Shown here: in pieces, positions 41,971 to 50,476 of the stretch
Numbering within the stretch: the stretch's first letter is position 1
How the letters are laid out: each line of letters starts with the position of its first letter
Assembly (NCBI GenBank): GCA_963774745.1
Contig: CAVZGE010000002.1
Span: 434,001-498,000, forward strand
Length of the DNA: 64,000 nucleotides
Direction of reading: 5' to 3'
Origin: Prado023 sp963774745
Lineage (GTDB): Bacteria > Actinomycetota > Actinomycetes > S36-B12 > CAIYMF01
Translations under genes and position numbers: made by a program
Notes under the pieces: generated by a model
The model's input: the letters and a program-made list of their open reading frames with translations, nothing else
The model's database searches: none
What the model was told of the DNA's origin: nothing

Positions 41971-42966
41971 TCAGGGTCCTGTGCAGGTGACCGCGGCGGC
42001 GGCGAGGTCGTCGGGGCAGGCTGGCAGGGTGGCGTTGCCGGCACGGATGGACTGCGCGACCGCTGTCGTGGCGGCGATCACCGCGGCCGGGTTGCGGATC
42101 GGGATGGCGTGGTCGGATCCGTCGACGACGGCGTGCACCGAGTTGTCCGAGATCGTGGCCGCCTGACGCTGTGTTTCGTTCCACGTCTGCTCCCAGTCGG
42201 CGGTGGTGCCCTCGTCCGGTTGACCGCGCTGGAGGACGATCACGGGCCGGCTGCCCATGGCCGGGCCGTCGCCCACGGTGCTCGCGACGGTGTCGGTGTC
42301 GACGATCCCGTTCTCGCCGTTCCAGGGCTCGTCCAGGCCGGGGAGCAACGGGGAGGTGGCGTCGACGAGGACCATGCCGGCGACCATCTCGGGATGCTGG
42401 GCCGCGGCCGTCCGGGCGACGAGCCCGCCGTACGACCAGCCGGCGAGCAGGTAGGGACCCGGTTCGCCGAGGACCGCCAGCATGTCCAGCATCTCCTGGG
42501 CGTGCTGCTCGGGGGTGCTGTGCGGGGCGGCACCTGCCCGGTACGGCGACAGGCCCATCCCGGGTCGGTCGAACAGGCAGACCCGGTTGGACTCGGCCTG
42601 GCCGACGGCGGCCAGCGACCAGTGCGGGGCCGCGGGGGCCCCGAAGCCGTCGAGGTACACGACCGTGGGTGCTCCCTGCCCGATGCAGGACGCAGCGTGC
42701 TCCACCCCGCCGGCTGACACCAGTCGCCAAGGCAGTGAGGTGGCGGCCGTCCGCAGCTGCTGCCATTCGGAACGGTCCAGGTCGAAGTAGGTCTCGGCCT
42801 CGAGGTCGTTGGGAAGCAGGTCGGTCACGGCGTCGGCAGGGATCTCCGCGCCGAGCGATCCCGACGGGGTGGGTGCCGGGTCCGACGGGCCCCCTGTGCT
42901 GCATCCGGCGAGCAGTGCGGCCGTGCAGATCACTGCTGCCCGGCGCCCTCGACGAGGGCGGGGCAT
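41971..42966 (-). CDS. Alpha/beta hydrolase lipoprotein
   Basis: 331 residues. The N-terminus MPRPRRGRRAAVICTAALLA, then GCSTGG, is a lipoprotein signal. The alpha/beta hydrolase fold carries the nucleophile elbow LLAGWSYGGLVARTAA (Ser), an Asp in VLVDATSPL, and a His in VDGSDHAIPIRNP. The oxyanion region is TVVYLDGFGA. It is probably an exported esterase or lipase with an unknown substrate. Its ATG shares one base with the TGA of the small gene upstream (TGATG), so the two are coupled. Confidence 0.85.
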   Translation of the reverse strand: MPRPRRGRRAAVICTAALLAGCSTGGPSDPAPTPSGSLGAEIPADAVTDLLPNDLEAETYFDLDRSEWQQLRTAATSLPWRLVSAGGVEHAASCIGQGAPTVVYLDGFGAPAAPHWSLAAVGQAESNRVCLFDRPGMGLSPYRAGAAPHSTPEQHAQEMLDMLAVLGEPGPYLLAGWSYGGLVARTAAAQHPEMVAGMVLVDATSPLLPGLDEPWNGENGIVDTDTVASTVGDGPAMGSRPVIVLQRGQPDEGTTADWEQTWNETQRQAATISDNSVHAVVDGSDHAIPIRNPAAVIAATTAVAQSIRAGNATLPACPDDLAAAAVTCTGP

Positions 42967-43220
42967 CAGGACAGCCCGTCGGTGAGCACGAGGCCCGCGG
43001 TGATGACCAGTCCCATCACAGCCCCCATGGTCAGGACCATCCCCAGCCCGGGCAGCGGGCCCCAGAGCGCCAGCAGGATTCCCAGCGCGAGCACCCCGAG
43101 GGGGACCCGGAAGGCCCGCCTTCGCTGCTTCGGGGCCCTCGCGCTCGAGCCGAGGACCGCGTGGCCCACGCCATCGGCGTGCTGCCGGCGATACAGGTCG
43201 CCTGTGTCGTACTGCCCCAT
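42966..43220 (-). CDS. Small protein with two membrane helices
   Basis: 84 residues starting MGQYDTGDLYRRQHADGVGH. Two hydrophobic stretches follow: VPLGVLALGILLALWGPLPG and MVLTMGAVMGLVITAGLVLT. The family is not recognised. It forms a two-gene unit with the hydrolase lipoprotein. GGAAGG lies upstream of the ATG. Confidence 0.6.
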   Translation of the reverse strand: MGQYDTGDLYRRQHADGVGHAVLGSSARAPKQRRRAFRVPLGVLALGILLALWGPLPGLGMVLTMGAVMGLVITAGLVLTDGLS

Positions 43221-43390
43221 CGTCGTCACCTTCCTCCGTGCGTGCTCAGGTGAGCCAAAGCTAGGCGTCTGGGTGGGCGGTGCACATGACCACTGTGCGT
43301 CAGTGCGAGCAGCAGCCCCGGGAGGGGGCTTGATAGTCAGGATTGACCATGCCAGCCTGAACCCGTACCTGTGGGGAGGGAGGAGCCTGC

Positions 43391-46339
43391 ATGGCGGTCG
43401 CCGGTCGCGGGCGCGTGCGCGGACCGCACACGCCACCGCAGTGGTGGGCGGGTCGCGAGGGGCCGCAGTTCGTGGGGCGGGCCGCGGAGCTGCGTGACCT
43501 CGACGAGGCCTGGCGCTGCGCGGTCGACGGACGGCGTCAGGCCGTGCTCGTCCTCGGGGAGGCCGGGGCGGGGAAGTCCCGGCTGGTCGCCGAGGCGAGC
43601 CTGCGATTCGCCGCGCAGGGTGCCGCGGTCCTGGTCGGCTGCTGCATGCCGGACGCGCCCATCGCCTATGAGCCGTTCCGGGCCCCGCTGGGCTGCCTGG
43701 TGGAGGACCAGGTCGGCGACAGGAACGAGCTCGATGCTGTGCGGGGGCTGTTGGCTGCACCGAGCCCCCCGGATGGCAGGAGCCCGCCGGTGGAGGGTCC
43801 CACCCGGGCGCCCGAAGCCTTCGAGGCCGTGGTCTCACTGCTCCGGCGCGCGGCCGGCGACCGTCCCCTCATCCTCGTCGTCGAGGACCTGCACTGGGCC
43901 ACACCGTCGACCGTGGACCTCCTGAGCTGGATCGTCAGACGGGCCCCCGATGCCCGGCTGCTGATCCTCATCACCTCTCGCAACACCCGCCCGGATCTCT
44001 CCGACGAGCTGCGGGGGACCCTCACCGACCTGTACCGCGAACCCGGTGTGCGGGCGATCGAGCTCAGCGGGCTGACGACCGATGACATCGCCCGCATGGT
44101 GTCGGCCGAGGCGGGCATCGACCCCGCTGGGGTCCCGGCGATGGCCGACCGACTGCTGGCGCAGACGGCGGGAAACCCGTTCCTGCTCCAGGAGATCTGC
44201 CGCGACCTGCGCCGGCGGGGCGATCCCGGCGATGCCGCGGCAACCGCGCTGCACGTCCCGGAGACGGTCCGGCCCCTGTTCGGCGCCCGGATCCGGCAGT
44301 TCCCACAGGGGGAGCGCCGCGTCCTGGAGCTGGCTGCCGTGCTCGGCGATCGCTTCCCCACCACGCTGCTCGAGGCGGTCACGGACTCCGGGACCGACAC
44401 GTTGCCCGCCCTCGACCGTGCGATCGACCTCGGACTGCTCGTCCAGATGCCCGATCATCAGGAGTTCGGATTCCCGCACGCGCTCGCACGGCAGTCCGTC
44501 CTGGACCTCACGCCACCGGCCCGGTTGGCCGCCGCCCACGGGCGTGTGGCCGACGTGCTCGAGGCCCGATCCGGCCAGACGCTGCCGGAGGTGCAGCGGC
44601 TGGCCCACCACAACCTGAATGCCTACGGCCGGGTTGCGCGGGCTCGCCACTACCTGGTCCTGGCCGCCGAGCTCGCGGATCGCTCGTGGGCGTACGGCGA
44701 GGCGGCGCAGCACTACCGGCGCGCAGCTGAGCTGTCCGAGACCGCAGCGGAGCGGCACAGCCTCCTGCTGCGCTCTGCGGACGCCCTGCAGAACTCCGGT
44801 GACTACGGTGCGGCCCAAGGGGTCGCCGAGCGGGTGACCGGCGAGGCGGTCGACGCCGGGACCCGGCTCGCTGCGGCCACACTGGTCGAGACCGAGGCCA
44901 CCCTCCTCGGCGGGGACCTGCACGCGGTCCAGCTGCTCGTCGAGGCGCTGGCGCAGTACCCGCGCGACCTGGGGGATCCCCTGTACCTGCGCGGGCTGGT
45001 CGGGCTGAGTCGCGGCCTGGGCCAGGTCCTCGACTCACCGGACGCAGCCCGGCTCTACGACCTCGTCCTCGCCGAGGCCCGGCGCCTGGGCGACCCCCGG
45101 GTGGTCGCCCACGTCCTGGCCGGCGGCCTCCCGCTGGCATTCGGGCGGCCCGGCCGCACGCACGAGGCCCTGGCGGCCGCTCGGGAGCTCTCCACGTTGG
45201 CGCGTCCCGGCGACGCGGACAAGCTCGGGAGCTCTGGCTTCTTCCGCTGCCTCCTGGGCCTGCGCACCGGTTGCCTGGAGGACGTGACCGGCGGTGTGGT
45301 CGACTACCGGCTCGCCCACGACCTTGGCGGGCACCTCTGGTTCGCCTACTGGCCCGAGGTCGTCGAGTACGACCTCAGGTTCATGCGTGGCGACTTCGCG
45401 GGCGCGTCCCAGGTCGCCGCCTGGCTCCAGGACTGGATCGTCGAGCGGCACGGCCTTGTCGTGGGCGCCCACTACGGGGTGCACATGTTCCAGATCCGCC
45501 GCGAGACCGGCCAGCTGGACGGGGTGCGCGACCTGATCACCGGACAGGAGCCTGCCGAGGGGTGCTGGGCCCCGGCGCTCCTGGCCCTCTACACCGAGCT
45601 GCGCATGGTGCGACCGGCCCGTCGGCTGCTCGACGCGCTGGCGGCGGAGGGCGTGCTGCGCAGGAACCGGCGGACGGAGTACATGCCGACCGTCCTGGCC
45701 TACCTCGTGGAGGCGGCCCTGTTCCTCGACGACTCGGCGACGCTGCGCAGGCTGCGTCCGCTGGTCGCCGAGCATCGGGGCCTCAACCTGGTGTCGGATC
45801 AGTTCGTCGCCCTCAGCGGTGCCGCCGACCGCTACCGCGGGATGATCGATGCCGCCCTCGGCGACGCCGACCCGATCCCCGCCTTCGACGCCGCCGCCGA
45901 CCTTGCCCGGCGTTGCGGCTTCGCGGTCGACCTCGCGCTGACCCTGACCGCCAGGGCGCGCCACCTCGCCCGGGTCCACGGACCCGCGGCACCCGAGGTC
46001 CTCGACGCCGTCGCGCAGGCCCGCGCCCTCGCCGAACCGATCGGGCAGCGTCGGGTGCTGCGTGCCCTCGCGGGCATCCCCGTGCCGGCAGCCGCTCCAC
46101 GGCACGACACCCCTGCGGGACACGACGCTGACTGCGGCCTCACGGACCGTGAGCTCGAGGTGCTGCGCCTGCTCTGCCAGGGTGCCTCGAACCGTGAGAT
46201 CGCCCGACGGCTGTTCATCAGCGAGAACACCGCCGCGAACCACGTGCGCTCGATCCTGATGAAGACCAGCAGCGCGAACCGCACCCAGGCCGCGATGCTG
46301 GCAGTCTCCCGCGGTTGGGTTCCGCCCGCCCAGACCTAG
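43391..46339 (+). CDS. Large LuxR-family (LAL/MalT-like) ATP-binding regulator
   Basis: 982 residues. The N-terminal STAND-type ATPase has Walker A GEAGAGKSRL at about 56-65 and a Walker B LILVVEDLHWATPSTVDLLS. A long helical (TPR-like) middle part follows. The C-terminal LuxR HTH is CGLTDRELEVLRLLCQGASN and REIARRLFISENTAANHVRS. LAL regulators switch on nearby catabolic or secondary-metabolite genes in response to a ligand. The target here is unclear; the neighbours are a hydrolase on one side and a biotin carrier operon on the other. Confidence 0.92.
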   Translation: MAVAGRGRVRGPHTPPQWWAGREGPQFVGRAAELRDLDEAWRCAVDGRRQAVLVLGEAGAGKSRLVAEASLRFAAQGAAVLVGCCMPDAPIAYEPFRAPLGCLVEDQVGDRNELDAVRGLLAAPSPPDGRSPPVEGPTRAPEAFEAVVSLLRRAAGDRPLILVVEDLHWATPSTVDLLSWIVRRAPDARLLILITSRNTRPDLSDELRGTLTDLYREPGVRAIELSGLTTDDIARMVSAEAGIDPAGVPAMADRLLAQTAGNPFLLQEICRDLRRRGDPGDAAATALHVPETVRPLFGARIRQFPQGERRVLELAAVLGDRFPTTLLEAVTDSGTDTLPALDRAIDLGLLVQMPDHQEFGFPHALARQSVLDLTPPARLAAAHGRVADVLEARSGQTLPEVQRLAHHNLNAYGRVARARHYLVLAAELADRSWAYGEAAQHYRRAAELSETAAERHSLLLRSADALQNSGDYGAAQGVAERVTGEAVDAGTRLAAATLVETEATLLGGDLHAVQLLVEALAQYPRDLGDPLYLRGLVGLSRGLGQVLDSPDAARLYDLVLAEARRLGDPRVVAHVLAGGLPLAFGRPGRTHEALAAARELSTLARPGDADKLGSSGFFRCLLGLRTGCLEDVTGGVVDYRLAHDLGGHLWFAYWPEVVEYDLRFMRGDFAGASQVAAWLQDWIVERHGLVVGAHYGVHMFQIRRETGQLDGVRDLITGQEPAEGCWAPALLALYTELRMVRPARRLLDALAAEGVLRRNRRTEYMPTVLAYLVEAALFLDDSATLRRLRPLVAEHRGLNLVSDQFVALSGAADRYRGMIDAALGDADPIPAFDAAADLARRCGFAVDLALTLTARARHLARVHGPAAPEVLDAVAQARALAEPIGQRRVLRALAGIPVPAAAPRHDTPAGHDADCGLTDRELEVLRLLCQGASNREIARRLFISENTAANHVRSILMKTSSANRTQAAMLAVSRGWVPPAQT

Positions 46340-46593
46340 ACCGGCTTGTCGGGCGCTCCCGCGCGGTCCTGCCCGTCAGCCCGGGCGCTGCGCACGACGT
46401 CGTCGGTCAGTGCACGGGCGGCTGACTCGACGGCGTGGCTGGCCGCGGCCTGGTGGGCATCGTCGGTCGACTCCACCTGGTAGGTCTTGCCGGGCTGGCT
46501 GATCAGGAAGCTGCGGACCCACGGGGCGTCCGCGCTCTCGCCCTCCTCGCCGCCGGGGAGGGCGACCCCCGGCTCGGCAGCTGGTCCGGTCAC
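46336..46593 (-). CDS. Small hypothetical protein downstream of the transcarboxylase operon
   Basis: About 85 residues from a GTG at 46593 (or the GTG at 46596). The middle block APWVRSFLISQPGKTYQVES, then TDDAHQAAASHAVESAARAL, is non-repetitive and plausible for a real protein. The stop overlaps the stop of the LuxR gene on the other strand. It follows the biotin carrier gene by about 80 bases on the same strand and could be cotranscribed. Family not recognised. Confidence 0.45.
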   Translation of the reverse strand: MTGPAAEPGVALPGGEEGESADAPWVRSFLISQPGKTYQVESTDDAHQAAASHAVESAARALTDDVVRSARADGQDRAGAPDKPV

Positions 46594-46675
46594 CACATCG
46601 GCAGGGTAGCGCGTCGCGCAGGAGGGGTGCGGCCTGGCTCCTGGCTCACGGACGTGGCGACGGGTCGGGCCGGGG

Positions 46676-47050
46676 CTACCCCGCCGCGTCGACCTGGACC
46701 AGGACCTGGCCACCGGTCACGGCGTCGCCGACGGACACGAGCACGGCTGTCACCGTGCCGGCATTCGGGGCGGTGATCTCGGTCTCCATCTTCATGGCCT
46801 CGAGCAGGACCAGCACGTCGCCGGCCGCGATCTCCTGGCCCTCCTTGACCAGCACCCGCACCACCGAGCCGGCCAGCGGGGCGGTGATCCCCGCACCATC
46901 GTCGGTCGGCGGTGCATCCGCGGGGGTGGTCGCATGCTGGGGGACGAACCCGCCCCCCAGGAAGATCGCGCCCAGCGGTGGCCGGGTGTCCTCCTCGACC
47001 TCCACCTCCACCTCGTACACGACCCCGTCGACTGTGACCTTGAGCAGCAT
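46676..47050 (-). CDS. Transcarboxylase 1.3S biotin carrier subunit
   Basis: 124 residues. The biotinylation site is the Lys in VLLEAMKMETEI near residue 91, inside a standard biotinyl domain (ITAPLAGSVVRVLVKEGQEI, then TVTAVLVSVGDAVTGG). The N-terminal part VTVDGVVYEVEVEVEED is typical of free-standing carriers from methylmalonyl-CoA carboxytransferase and Na+-pumping decarboxylases, including an Ala/Pro/Asp linker. It should shuttle the carboxyl group between the 12S and 5S subunits. Confidence 0.92.
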   Translation of the reverse strand: MLLKVTVDGVVYEVEVEVEEDTRPPLGAIFLGGGFVPQHATTPADAPPTDDGAGITAPLAGSVVRVLVKEGQEIAAGDVLVLLEAMKMETEITAPNAGTVTAVLVSVGDAVTGGQVLVQVDAAG

Positions 47051-47054
47051 GGCC

Positions 47055-47327
47055 TCACCTCACCCCGTGCAGGACGTTGCGTCGTTGGACCGCGGCCCGG
47101 CCCTGCTGTGCCCAGGTCTGGCTCGTGCGGTAATGGACCTGCGTGAGCCGGGCGCGGTGGCCGAGGAACGCGGCGACCGCTGCTGAGATCGCGATCACGA
47201 CGTCCTCGGGCACCTCCGCGGGCGGGATCTCGGCGCGCACCGCGGCCAGCTCGGACTCCAGCGACTCGACCCGCGCGGTCAGGGCGGTCACAGCGGCCAG
47301 CAGGTCGGCGATCGTGGGCTGGCTCAT
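47055..47327 (-). CDS. Small subunit-like protein in the transcarboxylase operon
   Basis: 90 residues from the ATG at 47327, overlapping the 12S stop (ATGA). The first half is a coiled coil (LLAAVTALTARVESLESELA). The second half (VPEDVVIAISAAVAAFLGHR, then ARLTQVHYRTSQTWAQQGRA) resembles short subunits that accompany acyl-CoA carboxylase beta subunits and the epsilon or OadG-like position. Propionibacterial operons have an uncharacterised small protein at the same place. A structural role in the complex is inferred. Confidence 0.7.
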   Translation of the reverse strand: MSQPTIADLLAAVTALTARVESLESELAAVRAEIPPAEVPEDVVIAISAAVAAFLGHRARLTQVHYRTSQTWAQQGRAAVQRRNVLHGVR

Positions 47328-48880
47328 GTCGGGCCCAGCCCGTGCTTCTTGGCCGGGCGGATGTCGCGCTTGGCGATGAGCATCTCCAGCGCCCGCGCGA
47401 CCTGCTCCCGGGTGCGGGCCGGCTCGATGATGTCGTCGACGAGGCCCCGGCATGCCGCGACGTAGGGCGTGGAGAAGGTGGAGCGGTACTCGGCGATGAG
47501 CTCCTGACGCTTGGCGACGGGGTCCTCCGCCGCCGCGATCTCGCGCTTGAAGACGATCTCGGCGGCACCCTCGGCGCCCATCACCGCGATCTCCGCGGTG
47601 GGCCAGGCGAACACCCGGTCGGCACCGAGGTCCTTCGAGCACATCGCGACATAGGCGCCGCCGTAGGCCTTGCGCAGCACGACGGTCACCTTCGGGACCG
47701 TGGCCGCGGAGTACGCGTACAGCAGCTTCGCGCCGTGCCGGATGATCCCGTTGTGCTCCTGGGCCACCCCCGGGAGGAACCCCGGGACGTCGACGAGCGT
47801 GAGCAGCGGGATGTTGAAGGCGTTGCAGAAGCGCACGAACTTCGCGCCCTTGTCGGAGGCGTTGATGTCCAGCACCCCGGAGAGGGCCATCGGCTGGTTG
47901 GCCACGATGCCCACGGTGCGACCGGTGATCCGGGCGAACCCCACCACGATGTTCGGGGCGTAGCCGGCCTGGACCTCGAGGAAGTCCGACCAGTCGACGA
48001 TCCGCGCGATCACCTCGCGCACGTCGTAGCCCTTCTTGCCCTTGACCGGGACGATCTGGGCGAGCTGCGGATCCGGCTCGACCAGGTAGTTGGGATCGAC
48101 GACCGGCGGGTCCTCGGTGTTGTTCTGGGGCAGGAAGCTCAGCAGCTTCTGGGCGACGAGGATCGCCTGCTGGTCGTCGTCGACGACGAAGTGGGTGACC
48201 CCGGAGCGGGTCATGTGCGAGTCGGCGCCGCCGAGGTCCTCGGAGGTCACCTGCTCGCCGGTCACCTGGGCGATCACGCTCGGCCCGGTGATGAACATCG
48301 TGGCCCTGCGCGTCTGGATGATGAAGTCCGTGAGCGCGGGTGAGTACGCCGCGCCGCCGGCGCACGGCCCGGCGATGATCGAGACCTGCGGGACGACGCC
48401 GGAGAGCAGGACGTTGTTGTAGAAGACCTGCCCGTAGCCCGAGAGCGATCCGATGCCCTCCTGGACCCGGGCGCCACCGGAGTCGTTGATGAAGATGAAG
48501 GGGGTGCCGGTCATCAGGCTGGCCTTCATCATCGCCACGACCTTCTGGGAGTGCACCTCCCCCGCGCTGCCCCCGGCGACGGTGAAGTCCTGGGAGGCGA
48601 CGTGCACCGGGCGACCGAACACCGCTCCCTCCCCGGTGACCACCCCGTCGGCGGGCAGGTCGGCGTCGGCCAGGCCGAAGTAGGTGGACCGGTGGTGGGC
48701 GAACATGCCGGTCTCCTGGAACGTGCCCCGATCGAGCAGGGCATCGATCCGCTCACGCGCGGTGAGCTTGCCCTGGGCGCGCTGCTTGTCCTGGCGCTCG
48801 ATGCCGCCACCGAGCTCGATGACGGCCCGGCGCTCCTGGAGCTCGACTGTGAGCTCGTCCATGGATGGCTGCTTTGGCAT
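47324..48880 (-). CDS. Methylmalonyl-CoA carboxyltransferase 12S subunit
   Basis: 518 residues starting MPKQPSMDELTVELQERRAV. Crotonase-type halves carry FINDSGGARVQEGIGSLSGY, AGPCAGGAAYSPALTDFI, LVDVPGFLPGVAQEHNGIIR and VLRKAYGGAYVAMCSKDLGA. These match propionyl-CoA carboxylase beta and the transcarboxylase 12S. The presence of a 5S gene and a free biotin carrier in the same operon favours transcarboxylase, which moves CO2 from methylmalonyl-CoA to biotin. Cotranslated with the small subunit gene. Confidence 0.92.
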   Translation of the reverse strand: MPKQPSMDELTVELQERRAVIELGGGIERQDKQRAQGKLTARERIDALLDRGTFQETGMFAHHRSTYFGLADADLPADGVVTGEGAVFGRPVHVASQDFTVAGGSAGEVHSQKVVAMMKASLMTGTPFIFINDSGGARVQEGIGSLSGYGQVFYNNVLLSGVVPQVSIIAGPCAGGAAYSPALTDFIIQTRRATMFITGPSVIAQVTGEQVTSEDLGGADSHMTRSGVTHFVVDDDQQAILVAQKLLSFLPQNNTEDPPVVDPNYLVEPDPQLAQIVPVKGKKGYDVREVIARIVDWSDFLEVQAGYAPNIVVGFARITGRTVGIVANQPMALSGVLDINASDKGAKFVRFCNAFNIPLLTLVDVPGFLPGVAQEHNGIIRHGAKLLYAYSAATVPKVTVVLRKAYGGAYVAMCSKDLGADRVFAWPTAEIAVMGAEGAAEIVFKREIAAAEDPVAKRQELIAEYRSTFSTPYVAACRGLVDDIIEPARTREQVARALEMLIAKRDIRPAKKHGLGPT

Positions 48881-48888
48881 CCTGCGCC

Positions 48889-50427
48889 TCAGGCTCTCTC
48901 GACGGTGACGTGGTGCTGGGTTCCGGCCATGGTCACGGCGTACTTGATCGGCCCCCTCACCGGCCCCTTGCCGGTCGACTCGGACGGCTCGGTGGCCGCG
49001 ACCTCGGCCGGATCGAGGCCGACGTTCTGCGGGCCCTCGGGGCGGTTGGCGAAGAACGCGGGAGCCACTCCCGGGAACATCGCGTAGGTCAGGACGTCCT
49101 CGTCGGTGCCGTCGGCGCCGTCGAGGGCGTTGGCCTCCTGGCTGAGCCGGTCCCACTCGGGGGGGAGGAGGTCGGCCGGCCGGACCGCGATGGGCTCCTT
49201 CTTGGTCTGGGCGCGGGCCACCTCGATGATCGCCGGGTCCCGCTGCCCCAGGGTGGCCCCGTAGTAGCCGAGCATCAGGTCGGCGAACTCCGCGGTGAGC
49301 ACCTTGTAGGGGCCCATGAGCACGTTGAACACCGCCTGGGTGCCGACGATCTGCGACGACGGGGTGACCAGCGGGGGGTAGCCGGCCACGGCGCGCACCC
49401 GGGGCACCTCCTCCAGCACCTCCTTGAGCCGGTCACCGGCGCCCTGCTGGCGCAGCTGGCTCTCCATGTTGGAGATCATCCCGCCGGGGATCTGGCTCTT
49501 GAAGATCTCGGTCTCGACGCCGGTGATCGTCGACATGAACTGGGTGTAGCGCGGGCGCACCGTGGCGAAGTGGTCCTTGATCCGCAGCAGCCGATCCTCG
49601 TCGAGGGTGGTGGTGTACGGGGTCCCGGACAGCATCTCGACCAGGGACTCGGTGGGGTTGTGACCCGGGCCCAGCGACAGCGAGGAGATCGCGGTGTCGA
49701 CCACGTCGGCGCCGGCCTCGATGGCCTTCATCAGGCTGACCAGCGTGACCCCGGTCGTCGCGTGGCAGTGCACGTGGATGCGCACGTCGGGCCCGAGGTC
49801 GTCCTTGATCGCCTTGACGATGTCGTAGGCGGGCTGGGGCTTGAGCAGGGCCGCCATGTCCTTGAGGCACAGCGAGTCGCACCCGAGGTCCATGAGGTCA
49901 CGGGCCATCTGGACGTAGCCCGCCACCGTGTGCAGCGGGCTCTCGGTGTAGCAGATGGTGCCCTGCGCGTGCTTGTCGACGCGCTTCACCGCCGCGATTG
50001 CATGGCGCACGTTGCGAACGTCGTTGAGCGCATCGAAGACGCGGTAGACGTCCATGCCGTTCTCGCTTGCCTTCTCCACGAACCTGTCGACGACGCCGTC
50101 CTCGTAGTGCCGGTACCCGAGCAGGTTCTGCCCGCGCAGCAGCATCTGCAGCCGGCTGTTGGGCATCAGCTCCCGGAAGGTCCGCAGCCGTGCCCACGGG
50201 TCCTCGTTGAGGAACCTGATGCAGGCGTCGTAGGTCGCCCCGCCCCAGCACTCCACGGACCAGTAGCCGGCGGCGTCGATGTCCGCACAGGCGTCGACCA
50301 TGTCCTCGAGGGCCATCCGAGTGGCCATCAGGCTCTGATGAGCGTCTCGCAGTGCCAGCTCCGTGACCCCGATCTCACGACGAACTGGCGATGCGGTGGG
50401 CGTTTCCACCTCGGCATGCACCGTCAT
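48889..50427 (-). CDS. Transcarboxylase 5S subunit (pyruvate carboxyltransferase)
   Basis: 512 residues. The DRE-TIM barrel has VTELALRDAHQSLMATRMAL with the metal-binding Asp, YWSVECWGGATYDACIRFLN, SLCLKDMAALLKP with the Lys that is carbamylated in relatives, and VRIHVHCHATTGVT with the two His ligands. It is the subunit that carboxylates pyruvate to oxaloacetate from carboxybiotin. There is no fused biotin domain (the end YAVTMAGTQHHVTVERA lacks MKM), consistent with a separate 1.3S carrier. It leads the operon; the SNF2 helicase gene ends 49 bases before its start. Confidence 0.92.
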   Translation of the reverse strand: MTVHAEVETPTASPVRREIGVTELALRDAHQSLMATRMALEDMVDACADIDAAGYWSVECWGGATYDACIRFLNEDPWARLRTFRELMPNSRLQMLLRGQNLLGYRHYEDGVVDRFVEKASENGMDVYRVFDALNDVRNVRHAIAAVKRVDKHAQGTICYTESPLHTVAGYVQMARDLMDLGCDSLCLKDMAALLKPQPAYDIVKAIKDDLGPDVRIHVHCHATTGVTLVSLMKAIEAGADVVDTAISSLSLGPGHNPTESLVEMLSGTPYTTTLDEDRLLRIKDHFATVRPRYTQFMSTITGVETEIFKSQIPGGMISNMESQLRQQGAGDRLKEVLEEVPRVRAVAGYPPLVTPSSQIVGTQAVFNVLMGPYKVLTAEFADLMLGYYGATLGQRDPAIIEVARAQTKKEPIAVRPADLLPPEWDRLSQEANALDGADGTDEDVLTYAMFPGVAPAFFANRPEGPQNVGLDPAEVAATEPSESTGKGPVRGPIKYAVTMAGTQHHVTVERA

Positions 50428-50476
50428 GCGCCCCAGCCTTTCACCAGTGGCTGGCCCCGCCGGAGCCGGGGTCCGT

